Program-made: the position numbers and the translations under genes
Part shown: positions 53,189-62,266 of the stretch, one piece after another
Numbering within the stretch: the stretch's first letter is position 1
How the letters are laid out: each line of letters starts with the position of its first letter
Notes under the pieces: generated by a model
Told to the model about the DNA's origin: nothing
The model's input: the letters and a program-made list of their open reading frames with translations, nothing else
Database searches by the model: none
From: Bacteroidota bacterium
Lineage (GTDB): Bacteria; Bacteroidota; Bacteroidia; 2-12-FULL-35-15
NCBI GenBank assembly: GCA_017303895.1
Contig: JAFLBF010000013.1
Coordinates: 1-64,000, forward strand
DNA: 64,000 bases
Reading direction: 5' to 3'

Positions 53189-54460
53189 TTATTGTGATTG
53201 CTTATCAAAATAAAAAGCCGTTGCCAGACAGGCAAAAAAGAAAAGACTCAATTTCAATAGATAAGGAAGAATATCGCTTAATGTTCCTGCATTCAAAAAC
53301 AGTTTATGAAAACCACTTAAGCTCCAGTATAATGGAGAAAATTCGGACATGATGCGCACTGCTTCGGGCATTACATATACAGGCACCCAAATACCTCCAA
53401 GGGCAGCTAATATAACAACACTCACAGCTCCAAAGGTAGAAGCCTGCTGATGTGTTTTAAAGATGCTTCCAACCATTACTCCAAATCCTGTTGCTGCCAG
53501 TCCGGTGAAAACGATCATTAAAAACATGGCCAAAACATTGGAACCAATACTTAGTTTTGGTAAACCCAATAATGGAAGAAGGTATAAGCCCACCAACAAC
53601 ATCAATACAGCTTGTATGATGGTAATGAATAAATAGCTGATGATCTTTCCTGATAGCACTGTAATAAAAGAGCCGGGCATTGTTCTAATTCTTAAATAAC
53701 TTCCATCATCACGTTCTTTGATGATACTTCCTGCCATAGAGATAACAATAAAGAAAATACCGAAAATGGTCCATGCAGGAACATTGTGTTGAACTGAATT
53801 GAGTTGAAGTGCTTCCTGCGGTGTTTCAACAGTGCTGATCTCATTGAATTGCACAAAGTCTTTCATTTGTTCTTTATCATTCATCTGTTCACCATCCTTA
53901 TTGAGTTCTTTGCTGAAGAAGTTCAATAAGGTTTGTGTTTCAATCTTTGAGGTGGATTGTTTCAACGAATTGATAATACTTATACGGAACGATTTTTTAG
54001 TATCAGGAGCGAAATAGATACTTAGGTTTAGTGGTTCGGTGTTTTGATTTTCAGCAACAACAGAATCGCCCAGTCCTGCTTCTGATAATTTTTTGGTAAC
54101 AAATAGATCTACATTCTGATCCAGTTGTTGTGTTGCATTTTCGGGGATTAGGATGCCGATCTCAAAATCACCTTTTTTAACGGTTTGCTTTACTTCTGTA
54201 TCATTGAGAGTTTGTTTGTTGATCTCAAACATTTTTGATTCATTCAATCCTTTTTCGATGGCTTTACCCAATGAGCCGGTATCTTTATTTACAAGTAAGA
54301 GCGGAATTTTCATCTCCTGATAATCTTTAAACGGAGCATCTTGTATGAGTGCCATGATGGTGATCATTGCGATGGGCATAAGGAACATGATCGCCAGTCC
54401 GCCTTTGTCGCGCAGCAATATCAAGAGTTCTTTTCGTATGGTAGATATGAGGCGTAGCAT
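53189..54460 (-). CDS. ABC-2 type permease of the dialkylresorcinol cluster
   Basis: 423 residues. One N-terminal membrane helix (about 20-40, GGLAIMFLMPIAMITIMAL), an extracytoplasmic domain of about 180 residues, then about five helices. It starts 1 base after the stop of the ATPase gene, so the two form one exporter. The position at the end of the dar genes suggests export of a resorcinol lipid or envelope placement of it, which is inference. Confidence 0.88.
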   Translation of the reverse strand: MLRLISTIRKELLILLRDKGGLAIMFLMPIAMITIMALIQDAPFKDYQEMKIPLLLVNKDTGSLGKAIEKGLNESKMFEINKQTLNDTEVKQTVKKGDFEIGILIPENATQQLDQNVDLFVTKKLSEAGLGDSVVAENQNTEPLNLSIYFAPDTKKSFRISIINSLKQSTSKIETQTLLNFFSKELNKDGEQMNDKEQMKDFVQFNEISTVETPQEALQLNSVQHNVPAWTIFGIFFIVISMAGSIIKERDDGSYLRIRTMPGSFITVLSGKIISYLFITIIQAVLMLLVGLYLLPLLGLPKLSIGSNVLAMFLMIVFTGLAATGFGVMVGSIFKTHQQASTFGAVSVVILAALGGIWVPVYVMPEAVRIMSEFSPLYWSLSGFHKLFLNAGTLSDILPYLLKLSLFFFACLATAFYFDKQSQ

Positions 54461-54461
54461 G

Positions 54462-55214
54462 TTAATGATCTCTCAATTTTTTACCAGTTAGTTTTAAGAA
54501 CAATTGCTCCAGATTTTCAGTATGATGCTGTTGTATCAACTCTTTTGGTTTTCCTTGTGTGATGATCTTTCCATGATCGATGATGGCAATGTCGGTACAA
54601 AGATTTTCTGCTTCTTCCATCAAATGTGATGTGTAAATGATGGTCATTCCATTTTTGTTCAAGAAATGCAAATGCTCGGTGATCACATTTCTGGATTGCA
54701 CATCCACACCAACAGTGGGTTCATCTAGAAACAATATTTTAGGATCGTGTAGAATGCCTGCGATCAGATTTATTCTGCGTTTCATTCCTCCGGAAAATGT
54801 GTCGATCTTTTTATGTTGTACTTGATCCAAGCCAAAGGTGATCAGATTGTTTTGAATCTTTTGTTTCAGCGCATCTCCTTTGAGTCCATACATGTTGCCG
54901 ATGTATTGCAAGTTTTCAAAGGCAGTAAGAGTAGGGTAGAGAGCAATTTCCTGAGGAACCACTCCGATGATCTTTTTAACTTCTTCCTTTTGTTTTTGAA
55001 CACTGAATTGTTCTACTTGAATGTGTCCGCTGCTTGGGGCGATCAATCCACACATCATGCTGATAGTGGTTGTTTTTCCTGCACCATTCGGACCGAGTAA
55101 GCCGAAGATGATTCCTTTTGGAATATGAAGTGTGATGTTGTTTACAGCAGGAATGGCTGCACCTTTATAAATCTTTATCAGATCTTTTAATTCAATGGCA
55201 GCGTTAGGATCCAT
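54462..55214 (-). CDS. ABC transporter ATP-binding protein of the dialkylresorcinol cluster
   Basis: 250 residues. Walker A GPNGAGKTTT, Q-loop VVPQEIALYPTLTAFENL, signature FSGGMKRRI and Walker B ILFLDEPTVGVD. The DrrA/NatA-like daunorubicin-resistance type pairs with ABC-2 permeases, here the gene 1 base downstream. The upstream hotdog gene ends 10 bases before its start. Confidence 0.93.
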   Translation of the reverse strand: MDPNAAIELKDLIKIYKGAAIPAVNNITLHIPKGIIFGLLGPNGAGKTTTISMMCGLIAPSSGHIQVEQFSVQKQKEEVKKIIGVVPQEIALYPTLTAFENLQYIGNMYGLKGDALKQKIQNNLITFGLDQVQHKKIDTFSGGMKRRINLIAGILHDPKILFLDEPTVGVDVQSRNVITEHLHFLNKNGMTIIYTSHLMEEAENLCTDIAIIDHGKIITQGKPKELIQQHHTENLEQLFLKLTGKKLRDH

Positions 55215-55224
55215 GAAAAAGATT

Positions 55225-55680
55225 TTAGTCTTTCTTTAAAAAGATCTTCATTTCACAATCAGCAACAGGTTCACCATTTACGGTTGATCTGCCGGTGATG
55301 AGTGTAACATCAAAAATGATCTGTTGAATGATCACTTCCGTTTTAAGTTCAGCACCTACTTTTGGAAGTTGATGAATATTTAAGCGTTTGATAGCACCGA
55401 TGTATCCAACTGGGGGATTTACTTTTTCTCCATTCTTTTCGAGAAGAGAAACCATATAACCAACGCGTAATGCAGCTGTTTGAGCAATGTTCTCAACGAT
55501 TCCCGGTTCAGTGAACTCGCCATTCTCACAAAAGATATTATCTGCTTTGATGGTAAATCCGGAGATGGTGGTTGTTTCATCGTTGAACCACAATTTATCC
55601 ACCATTTCGATCGGTGGTTTTTGAGGGATGAGTGCCGAAACAGCAGCTCCTTCTATGATCGGTTTTTCCATTGTTTCCAT
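55225..55680 (-). CDS. Hotdog-fold 3-hydroxyacyl-ACP dehydratase-like protein
   Basis: 151 residues of the FabZ-like hotdog fold. Conserved regions are ALIPQKPPIEMVDKL, EFTEPGIVENIAQTAALRVGYM and a C-terminal strand with VADCEMKIFLKK. At the position of the FabZ catalytic His (PHRxPF) it has Gln-Lys (PQKPP), while the Glu in VENIAQ is kept. It lies 2 bases after darB and before the ABC exporter, so it probably acts on the acyl chain in dialkylresorcinol synthesis. Confidence 0.82.
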   Translation of the reverse strand: METMEKPIIEGAAVSALIPQKPPIEMVDKLWFNDETTTISGFTIKADNIFCENGEFTEPGIVENIAQTAALRVGYMVSLLEKNGEKVNPPVGYIGAIKRLNIHQLPKVGAELKTEVIIQQIIFDVTLITGRSTVNGEPVADCEMKIFLKKD

Positions 55681-55682
55681 GA

Positions 55683-56831
55683 TTACACAACAGTTAACAA
55701 TGCGTTAGCGTAAGAGAAACGGGCACTTTCCGGAACGGTTAATGCGATCTTTTGTCCTTTCTGCAATTTACATGAATTCATTAATTCTTCAACAGCAAGG
55801 AAAATAGAGGCAGCGCCTATGTTTCCGACTTTTGTAAGGTTAACGAACCATTTTTCCTGAGGAAGTTCCACACCATATTTTTTCATTTCATCATCCACTT
55901 TAGAGCGGAAATATTCAGAAGAGATATGTGGTAAGAACCAGTCGATGCTCTTCGGATCAACGTTGTGTTTCTGGAACATTTCCACATAACGTTTGGTGCC
56001 CAATTGAGCAATGTATTGATCAAGTAAGCGTGTATCCTGTTTCATGGCGAAGATCGATTTCTCCAACCATTCTTTTGGTTTGTATTCACTCCAGCCGTGT
56101 AAGTTTCCTTCTGCATCTTTGTCGGATCCAACATACATACATGCTTCTACTTCACTTGCAAAGGAACAGATCTCTATCCATTCTATCTTTAGAGAAATAC
56201 CATCCGGATTCGGTTTGTTAGAAAGAAGAGCCGCAGCAGCACCATCGGAAAGCATCCATCGAAGGAAATCTTTTTCGAATGCCAGCATTGGATTTTCTTC
56301 CAATTCACTTAATTTATTTGCTTCCTCTTCGAATGTTTGAGCACTCATCCAGGTAGATAATTTTTCAGATCCTGTTGTTACTGCATTGTTTGAATTTCCT
56401 GTTAAAACCGACATGTATGCATATTTCAATGCATTCATACCGGAGCAGCAAGAACCTGAAAAAGTAATCGTTTCAATCGGTTTTGATTTTAACAGACCGT
56501 GTACCATAACACCATGAGCAGGAAGTATCTGATCAGGAGAAGTAGTTCCACTGGTAAGTAATTCGATATCATCCAACTTGAATCCATTGGTGCAAAGCGC
56601 ACGGATGGCTTCGGCAGTTAATTCTGCATTGGTATGTGTGCTATTTCCTTGTTTGTCGCGGGAATAATAACGGGTAGTGATTTTGTTGTTTCTTAGAACG
56701 ATCGATTTCGAACGGGATTTTTTACCACCAACAAAGCCCAGGTACTCTTCCATTTCATCATTACTCACAGGTGCACCGGGTAAAAATTTTGCTATTCTAT
56801 TGATATATACTGCTTTATCCATATTCATCAT
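55683..56831 (-). CDS. darB: Beta-ketoacyl-ACP synthase III-like enzyme DarB
   Basis: 382 residues from the double Met at 56829-56831 (a third Met follows two codons later). KAS III fold with active-site Cys near residue 127 (FSGSCCSGMNALKYAY), His in PHISSEYFRSK and Asn in VGNIGAASIFLA. DarB-type enzymes of dialkylresorcinol/flexirubin pathways make the beta-ketoacyl partner condensed by DarA, whose gene lies directly upstream. The darA neighbour is the main reason to prefer DarB over FabH. Confidence 0.88.
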   Translation of the reverse strand: MMNMDKAVYINRIAKFLPGAPVSNDEMEEYLGFVGGKKSRSKSIVLRNNKITTRYYSRDKQGNSTHTNAELTAEAIRALCTNGFKLDDIELLTSGTTSPDQILPAHGVMVHGLLKSKPIETITFSGSCCSGMNALKYAYMSVLTGNSNNAVTTGSEKLSTWMSAQTFEEEANKLSELEENPMLAFEKDFLRWMLSDGAAAALLSNKPNPDGISLKIEWIEICSFASEVEACMYVGSDKDAEGNLHGWSEYKPKEWLEKSIFAMKQDTRLLDQYIAQLGTKRYVEMFQKHNVDPKSIDWFLPHISSEYFRSKVDDEMKKYGVELPQEKWFVNLTKVGNIGAASIFLAVEELMNSCKLQKGQKIALTVPESARFSYANALLTVV

Positions 56832-56875
56832 AACGGGATCATTGCTGATCCAAGTTCGGGGTTTAGTTAAGAAAA

Positions 56876-56883
56876 CAAAAATA
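56876..56883 (-). promoter_or_regulatory. -7 box before darB
   Basis: Read leftward TATTTTTG, a perfect TAnnTTTG, 45 bases before the darB start in the 123-base darA-darB gap. The -33 region is poor. Confidence 0.35.
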
Positions 56884-56954
56884 ATAGAATAAATCAATTT
56901 ATTGGAAACGAAAACTGATTATTTTCAAAAAACTTACTAATTACTTCTTTTCTT

Positions 56955-57875
56955 TTATCGAAGGGAGTTTTGAGAGTAGTATTCGATCTCTTTTTGGAAC
57001 TTTTTCCGAAATAAGATCGGAGCTAATCGTGATAGGATCGTGATGATAGGAGAGAGGATCAAAATGCCTGTAGGTAGTACAATTCCGAAGATACGTACAC
57101 GTGTTTTGCGTTCTTCGCTTCCTTTTCCACCTTTTTTAGTGATGTAGCGGGCATAGAGTGGGAACAAGGCTCTTCCACGGCCTTCCATGAGTAAGAGGTT
57201 TCCACGGATATTCGTGGCACCCAGTGTATTCAACTCAGCTTGTTGTCCTTCGTAACTACCGGCATTTAAGTGTTTTTTGATAACTTCACCAAAGAGATGT
57301 GCTTCGCTCAGGTCTTTATCGGATACTCCGTATTTAGGGAAAATACCCATGAATTTTTCTTTAACACCTTTCAGCACGAATGCTAAAACGGTTACTAAAC
57401 TTACCAGATTGGCAGATTTGTCAACGAAGGTAATATTGCCCACTAAGTTTGCTTGTAATCGCAAGAGGTGTGCTTTCATTTTCTCTTGTCCGCCCAGCCA
57501 CATATTGCGGCAGGCAATAAGTGTGATCACATTTTTGTTTTTCAATAATACTGCCACTTCCGGAGTTTGAAGGAAAGAGTTGATTGGAATGCATATACTT
57601 AAGAACCAGGGTTGATAAGCAATGAACACTAGATCAAAATGTTCGGATGGATCAAGATCAAAAGGTGCTAATTCAGTAGGAACACCTTGCACTGTTTCGG
57701 GAAAAGCATCGAAAAATTCGGTATAGCTCCATGGGTAAGGATAAGCGACTTTAGGCTCCACCTTCAGGTATTTGATAGAATAATTACTGTCATTTTCAAA
57801 CGGTTTCAACGTAGCATCGATCGCACTTTTCAATTGACCCGTTTGTGTGTAATAAATGACCAGTATCTTTTTCAT
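56955..57875 (-). CDS. darA: Dialkylresorcinol condensing enzyme DarA-like
   Basis: 306 residues from MKKILVIYYTQTGQLKSAI at 57875; 14 extra upstream codons would run into the terminator region. The N-terminus is a flavodoxin-like fold (VIYYTQTGQ phosphate loop). The C-terminal third has hydrophobic stretches (GIVLPTGILILSPIITILSRLAPIL), so membrane association is likely. DarA joins a beta-ketoacyl and an unsaturated acyl thioester to form the cyclohexanedione that becomes the resorcinol ring. The darB-hotdog-exporter context supports the call. Confidence 0.82.
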   Translation of the reverse strand: MKKILVIYYTQTGQLKSAIDATLKPFENDSNYSIKYLKVEPKVAYPYPWSYTEFFDAFPETVQGVPTELAPFDLDPSEHFDLVFIAYQPWFLSICIPINSFLQTPEVAVLLKNKNVITLIACRNMWLGGQEKMKAHLLRLQANLVGNITFVDKSANLVSLVTVLAFVLKGVKEKFMGIFPKYGVSDKDLSEAHLFGEVIKKHLNAGSYEGQQAELNTLGATNIRGNLLLMEGRGRALFPLYARYITKKGGKGSEERKTRVRIFGIVLPTGILILSPIITILSRLAPILFRKKFQKEIEYYSQNSLR

Positions 57876-57892
57876 CAAGGGTAAAAGTAATA

Positions 57893-57925
57893 AAAAAACG
57901 CTTTGCTGATAGTGCAAAGCGTTTT
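57893..57925 (-). terminator. Terminator of the unknown exported gene, 18 bases before darA
   Basis: Read leftward AAAACGCTTTGC - loop ACTATCA - GCAAAGCGTTTT followed by T-run: a 12-bp perfect stem. Confidence 0.88.
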
Positions 57926-57948
57926 GGTAATAGAATTTTAAGACTTTA

Positions 57949-58758
57949 TTATTTTCCTTTTAGTTCAGAAGTTTCTTTATCGAATAGAATCGTGAAATTT
58001 TGTGATTTCATTTTGTCAGGTGTTACTTCTTTAAAGGCATCTCTCCAAAGGATGGTCATTTCATCTTTTTGCATATCGCCTGATGTTGTAGGAATATCTT
58101 TCCAAGCTACCGTAAAGCTATCTTCTTTTCCTTTTTCAAATACTTCCGGTTTTCTGTCCGAATGGTAGTTTGCATATTCTTTGCCATCAGGCATTTTCAT
58201 GGCAATTTTATTGGGCTCAAAGATCCCGATCTTATCACCATTGTATGTTGCTTTAAAACCCGCATCTGTTCTAGCGGTGGTCTTTTTTACTTTTACAACA
58301 TTCACTGTAAAATTTCCCGCTTTAAAGTCATTTACTGATGCAGGTAATTTAAAGTCAGGTGTAGCAATACCACCTGTATTAGTGTTCACACGATACAAAC
58401 CATCCAACACAAAATCATAATCAGCAGCCACTAAAAATTCTGTTCCGGGAATGTTAAGTACACTTGACCCATCGTCATTCGGACGGATGATCACCCACTT
58501 TTCAGTAGGGTTGTAGGATTTTCCACCAATTTTGAAGGTGCTTTCTGCCGGTTTGTAGATCAAATAATCGTTGGTTTTGTTGATCAATTTGATCTTGAAT
58601 TTGGTTTCGCGTGCGGTAGCAACAGCTCCATCAATGGTTACTTTTACATCGTTTGTTTCAACTGTTTGTGTTTTAAAGAATACCTTCTTGTATTCTTGCG
58701 CTGAAGTGCTTGAAGTAGCAGCTACTGCTACAAAAAGAGCAAAGATTAATTTTTTCAT
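57949..58758 (-). CDS. Exported protein of unknown function
   Basis: 269 residues with a signal peptide (1-20, ending TSAQE). The rest is a beta-rich domain without recognised family: KFKIKLINKTNDYLIYKP, STFKIGGKSYNPTEKWVIIRP, FTVNVVKVKKT, and a strongly charged C-terminus. No lipobox and no T9SS tail, so probably periplasmic. It has its own promoter and terminator, so it is a single-gene unit. Confidence 0.7.
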   Translation of the reverse strand: MKKLIFALFVAVAATSSTSAQEYKKVFFKTQTVETNDVKVTIDGAVATARETKFKIKLINKTNDYLIYKPAESTFKIGGKSYNPTEKWVIIRPNDDGSSVLNIPGTEFLVAADYDFVLDGLYRVNTNTGGIATPDFKLPASVNDFKAGNFTVNVVKVKKTTARTDAGFKATYNGDKIGIFEPNKIAMKMPDGKEYANYHSDRKPEVFEKGKEDSFTVAWKDIPTTSGDMQKDEMTILWRDAFKEVTPDKMKSQNFTILFDKETSELKGK

Positions 58759-58807
58759 ACAGATTAGATTTAAATTTTTTCGGTTGCTAGAATTACAAAT
58801 TCAGGGT

Positions 58808-58839
58808 CAAAAGTATAAAATTTAAAACCGGATTCCAAT
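58808..58839 (-). promoter_or_regulatory. Promoter of the unknown exported gene
   Basis: Read leftward ATTG (58839-58836), 20-base spacer, TACTTTTG (58815-58808), a perfect -7 box. The -33 box lies inside the end of the upstream SpoIIE gene. Confidence 0.6.
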
Positions 58840-60765
58840 GATACAAACATCATCTATTTGTTCCAGGTTTCCCTGCCAGTTAATGAATGTTGTTTCCAAT
58901 TCCTCTCTTTGCTTGTTTAATGAGTCGGAGGAGATCGTTCGGAATAATTCCTCTAATTGTTTGTATTTGAATTTTTTACCATGCTCTCCACCAAATTGAT
59001 CGGCATAACCATCCGTAAAAAGATAGAGCATATCGCCTTTTTGGGCAGAGATCGTATATAATCCGAATGGTTCATTCTTTTCACCTTTTCCGATCGGCAT
59101 TTTATCGGCAGGCAGTTCAATTAGTTCTGTTCCTTTAATCAGGATCGGTTTATTATGAGCTGCAGCATAGCTGATCGAATTATTTTTTCTGTCAAAACAG
59201 ATCAAGATGCCATCCATACCATCCTGTGCACCTTCTTGTGAAATGTTCTTGATCAATCGTTTGCGTACATGCTCTAAAATACGGTTGGGTTCCTCCATGT
59301 TTTTTTCGTTGATCGCTTCGTTCAAAAAGCTAATGTTCAACAAACTCATGAAAGCACCCGGAACACCGTGACCGGTACTATCACAAACAGCCAGATAGAA
59401 TTTATCCTCTTTTTGTGTTGCCCAATAAAAGTCGCCACTTACAATGTCTTTTGGTTTAAAGAGAACGAAATGATCGGGTAGATTCGTTTTGAGCAATTCG
59501 TCATGGGCGAGGAGTGCGTATTGTATCCGTTTCGCATAGTTGATGGAAGCGGAGATCTCTTTTTGTTTTTCTTCGATAATGTTCTTTTGTTTTTGTGTGA
59601 TCTTGAAACGATTATACATGAAGAATCCAAAAATGATCAAGAGAATAACCCCACCTGCTAAGGCCCATTTTTGTGTTTTGTCCTGTTCTATTTGAGCATT
59701 CTTTGCAAAGATGAGTGCGTCTTTTACACGTTTTTCTTCTTCGTTTCTTACGCTGTCGGCAGCTGCTTTTTTCTCATACTCATACTCCAATTCTTTTTGT
59801 GCGATCTCCCGTTGATTATCTTCTTTAAATAAGCTGTCTTTTAAAACAATGAAGCGTTCGTAGTTTTCAAGTGCTTTGCTGTGATTGTTGGTTGCTTTGT
59901 AAATGTCATATAGTGTAGCAGTGGCTTCCTTTTCAGCCGATATATCTTCGGCAGCAATTGCAAGTTGCTTGGCTTTCGTAGCAAATTCAATGGCCTGATT
60001 ATATTTTTTTTGTTTTAGATAAGTGCGGGCGATGATCGACATGGTGATAGATTCCACTTGTTTGTCGCCACTTTCAACAGCATATTTCAAACTTTGCATT
60101 TGGTATTCCAAGGCGATTAAATAGTCGCCTGTGCTATAATGCGTATTTCCCAGATTACTCATGGAAGCAGCAACTCCTTGTTTGTCGCCCAACTCTTCGA
60201 ACAATTTTAAACCCTTGGTAGTGTATTCTATGGATTGATCGTAATGTCCAAGGTTATTATGAATAAGTCCGATGTTATTATATGCACTTGCCATTCCTTG
60301 CTTGTTATTCATGAGTTCGAAAATCTTCAAACTTCTTAGCTGGTAGGTCAGTGCTTTTTCAAACTCACCTATGTTGATGTAGATACTTCCAATATTTGCC
60401 ACCGAAGCAGATATCCCTTTTGTATCTTTTAATTTTTCCCTGATCTTTAAACTTTGCTGGTAAAAATCGATGGCTTTTGCGTAATTGCCTTTTAATTGAT
60501 AGGATGCACCAATGGTGTTGAGTGCTTTTGCTTCCCATGTTGGAAGTTTTTTCTCTCGGGCCATTTCCAACTCCTGATGTCCAAGCAGGTAGGCAGAGTC
60601 GGTATTTGTAAACAAGCAACCCCAGGCAATATCATTAAATGCTTCGAAGCGGACGCTGTCTGGATTTTTGGTGTTTCTGAAAATACTCCATAAGGAGTCA
60701 ACATTTTGAGCATGAAGGCTCAGCATGGAAATGAGCAATGAAAACAGGAGTAGCTTTTTTTTCAT
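58822..60765 (-). CDS. TPR - transmembrane - SpoIIE protein phosphatase
   Basis: 647 residues. A signal peptide (1-19) and an extracytoplasmic TPR domain (about 40-300; repeats such as GNYAKAIDFYQQSLKIREKL) precede a coiled coil, one membrane helix at about 365-386 (WALAGGVILLIIFGFFMY), a cytoplasmic coiled coil with linker SINYAKRIQYALLA, and a SpoIIE/PP2C domain at about 432-647 (PKDIVSGDFYWA, VCDSTGHGVPGAFMS, DGMDGILI, FTDGYADQFGG). It probably transmits a periplasmic signal to phosphatase activity. It is the last gene of the tandem array, starting 4 bases after the preceding paralogue. Confidence 0.93.
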   Translation of the reverse strand: MKKKLLLFSLLISMLSLHAQNVDSLWSIFRNTKNPDSVRFEAFNDIAWGCLFTNTDSAYLLGHQELEMAREKKLPTWEAKALNTIGASYQLKGNYAKAIDFYQQSLKIREKLKDTKGISASVANIGSIYINIGEFEKALTYQLRSLKIFELMNNKQGMASAYNNIGLIHNNLGHYDQSIEYTTKGLKLFEELGDKQGVAASMSNLGNTHYSTGDYLIALEYQMQSLKYAVESGDKQVESITMSIIARTYLKQKKYNQAIEFATKAKQLAIAAEDISAEKEATATLYDIYKATNNHSKALENYERFIVLKDSLFKEDNQREIAQKELEYEYEKKAAADSVRNEEEKRVKDALIFAKNAQIEQDKTQKWALAGGVILLIIFGFFMYNRFKITQKQKNIIEEKQKEISASINYAKRIQYALLAHDELLKTNLPDHFVLFKPKDIVSGDFYWATQKEDKFYLAVCDSTGHGVPGAFMSLLNISFLNEAINEKNMEEPNRILEHVRKRLIKNISQEGAQDGMDGILICFDRKNNSISYAAAHNKPILIKGTELIELPADKMPIGKGEKNEPFGLYTISAQKGDMLYLFTDGYADQFGGEHGKKFKYKQLEELFRTISSDSLNKQREELETTFINWQGNLEQIDDVCIIGIRF

Positions 60766-60769
60766 AGGA

Positions 60770-62257
60770 TCATTTTTTATTCAATCGGTTCAATGTTTTT
60801 TCGATATACACTTCAGTTGGAAGCAAAGAGGTCTGAATTCGTTTGGCATATTCAATACTGTCAATGATCTCGGTGTTTTTTGCTTCGATCACATCCTTTT
60901 GCAATTCAACTTCTTTCTTTTGCTCGGAGATGATCCGGTTGGCTTTTTGTTTATCCTTATACCCTTTAAAAATAAATCCCGCAAGCGTAAGAGCGAGCAC
61001 CAGGCCTAACAAGGAGAAGATGGTGAAACGTTTTTGTGTCTCCGTTTTTTCTTTTTCTTTTTCCAATTCCTGTTTTTGGATCTGAGCTAAAAGGTTCTGA
61101 CTAAGTGAGTCGGCATACTTCTTTTTGTCGTATTCATATAAGATCTCTGCTTTGAACTGTTCTTTTTTACTTTCTTCGGTATAGATGGAGTCGCGTGCCT
61201 TGATGTATTCCTGATAGTGATGATAGGCAAGAGGAATGTTATTCGTTTTCTCATAGGCATTTTTCAGGGCTTCGTGTGCTTGTTGCTGATGCGGTAAACT
61301 CTCTATTTTTTTCGCCATATCCAGCGATCGTTTGGCATATTCCAGTGAGCGTTTGTAATCTTTTAAATAAAGGTAAGAAGTAGCCAGGTTAAAGAACATA
61401 TCGGCCTGATTGGGTTGCATTTGCATCTCTTCAAAGATCTTCTCCGCTTTTTCAAACAGTTCGATGGCTTTTTTATTTTGATCTTTGATTTGATAATAAC
61501 TTCCCAGGTTACCATAAGCGATTGCTTCACCGGAAATATCTTCTATTTTTTTGCAGAGTTCTAATGCTTTTTCAAAATGGATCTTGGCGCTGTCGTATTT
61601 TTTCATTTCATAGAATACACTGCCGATATTCCCATTTAAAAGACTTTGTCCGTATTCGTGTTTAATCAGTAATGCATACTGAAGTGCCGTTTTGTAATGC
61701 TTCATGGCTTTATCGTACTGTTTTAACTGGAAAAAAGTATTCGCCAGATTGTTATTTGCCAATGCCATGGACATGGTATCATTATCGATCTCCATTTCAT
61801 GGAGTGTTTTAAAGCCATATTCAATCCCGGCCGTGTAATTGCCTTGTTCGGTATAGGCTAAATTGAGTGAGGAGTAAACCCGTTTGTAATAGCCTCTTTT
61901 CAGCTTTTTATCAGAAATGATCTTTAGTGCCTTGTGTAGGCCTTCTAATGCTTTGTTAAACTCTCCGCGCTCACGGTAAATGATACCCAGTGTGACATAG
62001 GCATCTATTTCGTAGCCTGGAATGTTCAGTTTTTTTGCGAGAGCTAAGGAGCGATTGGCATACAGAATTCCAGAATCAGGTTGAACGGACGAATATTCCT
62101 TTGCAAGTACATCATACCAATAGCACCGTGCGCTGTCGGTTGTTTGCTGATATACAACCTGCTTAAGTGAATCGATAACTTGATTCTCTTTTGCATGAAC
62201 GGCATTGGTTGCGCATAACAACACGATGATCAGGAAGATGGAATATCCGTATTTCAT
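60770..62257 (-). CDS. TPR - transmembrane - coiled-coil protein ending at the SpoIIE linker
   Basis: 495 residues with the same layout as the 647-residue phosphatase: signal peptide (1-23), TPR repeats (about 40-330), coiled coil, membrane helix about 409-432, cytoplasmic coiled coil. It ends with DSIEYAKRIQTSLLPTEVYIEKTLNRLNKK and has no phosphatase domain. The following gene begins 4 bases later with its own signal peptide, so this is not a simple frameshift of a longer gene. It probably senses the same kind of signal and may pair with the phosphatase through the linker helix; that is inference. Confidence 0.9.
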   Translation of the reverse strand: MKYGYSIFLIIVLLCATNAVHAKENQVIDSLKQVVYQQTTDSARCYWYDVLAKEYSSVQPDSGILYANRSLALAKKLNIPGYEIDAYVTLGIIYRERGEFNKALEGLHKALKIISDKKLKRGYYKRVYSSLNLAYTEQGNYTAGIEYGFKTLHEMEIDNDTMSMALANNNLANTFFQLKQYDKAMKHYKTALQYALLIKHEYGQSLLNGNIGSVFYEMKKYDSAKIHFEKALELCKKIEDISGEAIAYGNLGSYYQIKDQNKKAIELFEKAEKIFEEMQMQPNQADMFFNLATSYLYLKDYKRSLEYAKRSLDMAKKIESLPHQQQAHEALKNAYEKTNNIPLAYHHYQEYIKARDSIYTEESKKEQFKAEILYEYDKKKYADSLSQNLLAQIQKQELEKEKEKTETQKRFTIFSLLGLVLALTLAGFIFKGYKDKQKANRIISEQKKEVELQKDVIEAKNTEIIDSIEYAKRIQTSLLPTEVYIEKTLNRLNKK

Positions 62258-62266
62258 TTTTTTAGT

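Noticed and set aside
53189-57875. Complete flexirubin pigment cluster
   Set aside because: Only darA, darB, one hotdog protein and the exporter are present; no aryl-polyene synthases, ammonia lyase or halogenase-type genes were seen.
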